From: Deltaproteobacteria bacterium
GTDB lineage: Bacteria; Lernaellota; Lernaellaia; JACKCT01
NCBI GenBank assembly: GCA_027493875.1
Contig: JAOSJX010000023.1
Coordinates: 558,001 to 622,000, forward strand
Length of the DNA: 64,000 nt
Direction: 5' to 3'
Made by a program: the position numbers and the translations under genes. Under the pieces are notes generated by a model. The model did not search any database, was not told the origin of the DNA, and saw only the letters and a program-made list of their open reading frames with translations. Of the stretch, positions 60,801 to 64,000 are shown piece after piece; position 1 is the stretch's first letter, and every line of letters starts with the position of its first letter.

Positions 60801-61302
60801 GGTCCTTGAAGATCTGCCGATGCCAATCGGCCAGCCGTTCGGCGTCCGCGATCCTGTTCTCGGCGATCGCCACGGCCAGTTCGCCGGACAAACAGGCCGA
60901 CGTGCAGATCAGGCCCTCGGCGTACTTCTCCAGAAGCTCATGGTCGCAGCGCGGGCGATAGTAATAACCGTCCAGGTGCGCCGTGCTGACCAGTTTGATG
61001 AGGTTGCGAAATCCCGTTTCGTTTTCCGCCAGCAGCACCAGATGATTGCTCTTTTTTTGCGCGGCGTTTCGGTCGCGGTGGTCGCCCGGCGTGACGTACA
61101 CCTCGCACCCGATGATCGGCTTGAGATCGTGCTCGCGCGCCTCGCGGTAGAACTGGGCCGCGCTGGAAAGATTGCCGTGCTCCGTCACGGCCACGGCGGA
61201 TTGGCCGTGCCGCTTGACCGCCTGCATCAATTCCGGAATGCGGTTGGTCGCGTCGAGAAACGAAAAATGCGTGTGCAGATGAAGATGGACAAAATCGTTC
61301 AT
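57840..61302 (-). CDS. dnaE: DNA polymerase III alpha subunit DnaE, frameshifted
   Basis: DnaE is the replicative polymerase. The N-terminal PHP domain reads [15 protein letters not shown]. The catalytic region shows [40 protein letters not shown] (two Asp) and [17 protein letters not shown] (third Asp), then [20 protein letters not shown], tandem HhH, OB-fold and a C-terminal tail. Frameshifts lie in the T7 run at 60338-60344 and near 58052, where the C-terminal [18 protein letters not shown]-like segment begins. Restored length is about 1150 residues, normal for DnaE1. It lies upstream of hfq and downstream of guaA on the same strand. Confidence 0.96.
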
Positions 61303-61333
61303 GGCTTCCTAACCCGGCGGTCCGCCGCGCGCG

Positions 61334-62893
61334 CTACTCCCATTCGATGGTCGCCGGCGGCTTGCTCGATATGTCGTAAACGACGCGGTTCACGCCGCGC
61401 ACCTCGTTGATGATCCGGCTCGAAACGCGCGCCAGCAGCTCGTAGGGCAGATGGACCCAATCGGCCGTCATGCCGTCCTTGGAATGCACGGCGCGCAGCG
61501 CGACGACGTTTTCGTAACTGCGTTCGTCGCCCATGACGCCCACGGAACGCACCGGCAAAAGGACGGCGAACGCCTGCCAGATCCGGTCGTACCACCCCGG
61601 CGGCGCGAATCTCGTCGATAAAAACCGCGTCGGCCTCCTGCAGCACGGCGACGCGCTCCGGCGTGATTTCCCCGGGAATGCGCACCGCGAGCCCGGGGCC
61701 GGGAAACGGATGGCGGCCGAGCAGCGCGCCGGGCATTCCGAGCTCCCGGCCCACCGAACGCACTTCATCTTTGAACAATTCACGCAGCGGTTCGACGAGC
61801 TTGAGGTTGAGCGATTCCGGCAAGCCGCCGACGTTGTGGTGGCTCTTAATCGTCGCCGACGGCCCTTGAAGGAGACGGACTCGATAACGTCGGGATACAG
61901 CGTGCCTTGAGCGAGAAACTCCGCGCCCTCGATCTTTTTCGCCTCGTCGGTAAACACCTCGATGAACACGCGGCCGATGATTTTGCGCTTTTGCTCGGGC
62001 TCGGTGACGCCCGCGAGCTCCGAGAGAAAGCGTTCAGACGCATCGACGTAATTAACATGCAGGCCGAGTTTGTCGCGGTACGCCGTGAGCACCTGTTCCG
62101 CTTCGTTTTTTCGCAGCACGCCGTTATTCACAAAAATCGAAGTCAACCGGCCGCCGATCGCGCGATGCAGCAGCATCGCCGTCACGGACGAATCGACGCC
62201 GCCGGACAGGCCGAGGATCACCCGCTTGTCGCCGATGCGTTCGGCCAGTTCGCGCGTTGAACTCTCGATAAACCCGGCCATGGTCCATTCCTCGCCGCAA
62301 CCGCAGATGCGGTGCACGAAGTTGGACAGGATTTCCGAACCCCGCGGCGTGTGTACCACCTCGGGATGAAACTGCACGCCGTAGATGCTGCCGGCCTCGT
62401 TGCGCATGGCGGCGATGGGCGAATTCGCCGAGGTTGCGATCACCGAAAAACCTTGGGGCACCGCGTCGACGCGATCGCCATGGCTCATCCAGACCGGTTG
62501 CGTCTCGCCGCGATCAAACCCCGCGAACAATCCGTTCGTTTCGCGAATATCGATTTCGGCGAACCCGTATTCGCGGTGATCCGAGCGCCGCACCACGCCG
62601 CCCAGCAGATGCGCGGTGAGCTGCAGCCCGTAGCAGATGCCGAGCACCGGCGCGCCGACGTCGTAGATCTCGGGCGACACCGTGGGCGCGTCGGCGCCGT
62701 AAATGCTCGCCGGCCCGCCGGAGAGAATGATACCCGTGGGATTGAAGGCGCGAACGTCTTCCAGCGCCATCGTGCACGGATGAATTTCGCAATACACCTT
62801 CAGTTCGCGCACCCGCCGCGCAATGAGCTGCGTGTACTGCGACCCGAAATCGAGAATAAGAATTTTTTCCTTGACCGCCTCGGTGGCCTTCAA
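61334..62893 (-). CDS. guaA: GMP synthase (glutamine-hydrolysing), two frameshifts
   Basis: GuaA aminates XMP to GMP. The TTG at 62893 has AGGGAG upstream and begins [20 protein letters not shown]. The amidotransferase domain has [17 protein letters not shown] with the catalytic Cys and [13 protein letters not shown]. The ATP-pyrophosphatase has [19 protein letters not shown], and the dimerisation domain has [16 protein letters not shown] and ends KPPATIEWE. Two indels near 61861 and 61598 break the frame. Restored length is about 520 residues. guaB lies 11 bases upstream, the usual guaBA operon. Confidence 0.95.
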   Translation of the reverse strand: MKATEAVKEKILILDFGSQYTQLIARRVRELKVYCEIHPCTMALEDVRAFNPTGIILSGGPASIYGADAPTVSPEIYDVGAPVLGICYGLQLTAHLLGGVVRRSDHREYGFAEIDIRETNGLFAGFDRGETQPVWMSHGDRVDAVPQGFSVIATSANSPIAAMRNEAGSIYGVQFHPEVVHTPRGSEILSNFVHRICGCGEEWTMAGFIESSTRELAERIGDKRVILGLSGGVDSSVTAMLLHRAIGGRLTSIFVNNGVLRKNEAEQVLTAYRDKLGLHVNYVDASERFLSELAGVTEPEQKRKIIGRVFIEVFTDEAKKIEGAEFLAQGTLYPDVIESVSFKGRRRRLRATTTSAACRNRSTSSSSNRCVNCSKMKCVRWAGSSECPARCSAAIRFPAPGSRCAFPGKSRRSASPCCRRPTRFLSTRFAPPGWYDRIWQAFAVLLPVRSVGVMGDERSYENVVALRAVHSKDGMTADWVHLPYELLARVSSRIINEVRGVNRVVYDISSKPPATIEWE

Positions 62894-62904
62894 CGGAAAA
62901 CTCC

Positions 62905-64000
<1,096 letters not shown>

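Overview
The window is GC-rich bacterial chromosome from a Gram-negative, very probably an uncultured lineage near Myxococcota, Desulfobacterota or Lernaellota. This placement is an inference. It rests on many lipobox signal peptides, an HtrA protease, a PatA-type (DUF4388) regulator, PEGA and TPR proteins, and a secreted lipoprotein tethered by an Asp-rich linker. Genes are packed tightly, often with 4-base ATGA overlaps. More than thirty reading frames, including universal single-copy genes (dnaE, fusA, guaA, guaB, clpB), are broken by single-base indels, mostly in homopolymer runs. I treat these as sequence errors and annotate the reconstructed genes.

Layout. 1-7.5 kb: zinc peptidase, SppA, DUF4388/J-like/TPR protein, TMTC-like membrane TPR protein, cystathionine-type PLP enzyme, small lipoprotein. 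7.6-15.6 kb: helical-repeat protein, RecD2 helicase, enoyl-CoA hydratase, GT4 and GT2 glycosyltransferases, lipoprotein, MBL hydrolase. 15.9-24.4 kb: IlvE-type aminotransferase, EF-G, a radical SAM plus membrane-glycosyltransferase pair, ABC polysaccharide-export permease, DksA-like protein, WecB. 24.4-29.2 kb: membrane sulfatase, then an accessory island of short tandem oligomers and palindromes around an unrecognised HTH-like gene, then an esterase-like lipoprotein. 29.2-34 kb: rimI-pyrK-pyrD and a convergent cysC-ketosynthase III-sulfotransferase operon. 34-38 kb: cupin, ceramidase-like lipoprotein, glutamine amidotransferase, CrtC/AttH-like lipocalin.

37.9-46.6 kb is one heat-shock block on the minus strand: dnaK, hsp20, a CbpA-like dnaJ, grpE, DUF1844, degP and clpB. 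46.8-51.3 kb on the plus strand is the most unusual segment. It holds a three-domain lipoprotein with degenerate amidohydrolase, solute-binding and CapA-like parts, a membrane-anchored SGNH hydrolase, an MBOAT acyltransferase, and a 40-residue membrane microprotein ending in the DltX-type motif Tyr-Val-Tyr-x-x-Phe. Together these look like a dlt-like envelope acylation machine without DltA or DltC. 51.3-64 kb: ferritin-like protein, Crp/Fnr regulator, phosphodiester glycosidase-like protein, AI-2E transporter, PEGA lipoprotein, a secreted unknown, hflX, hfq, dnaE, guaA and the 3' part of guaB, which runs off the right edge.

I see no tRNA, rRNA, CRISPR array, transposase or phage gene.
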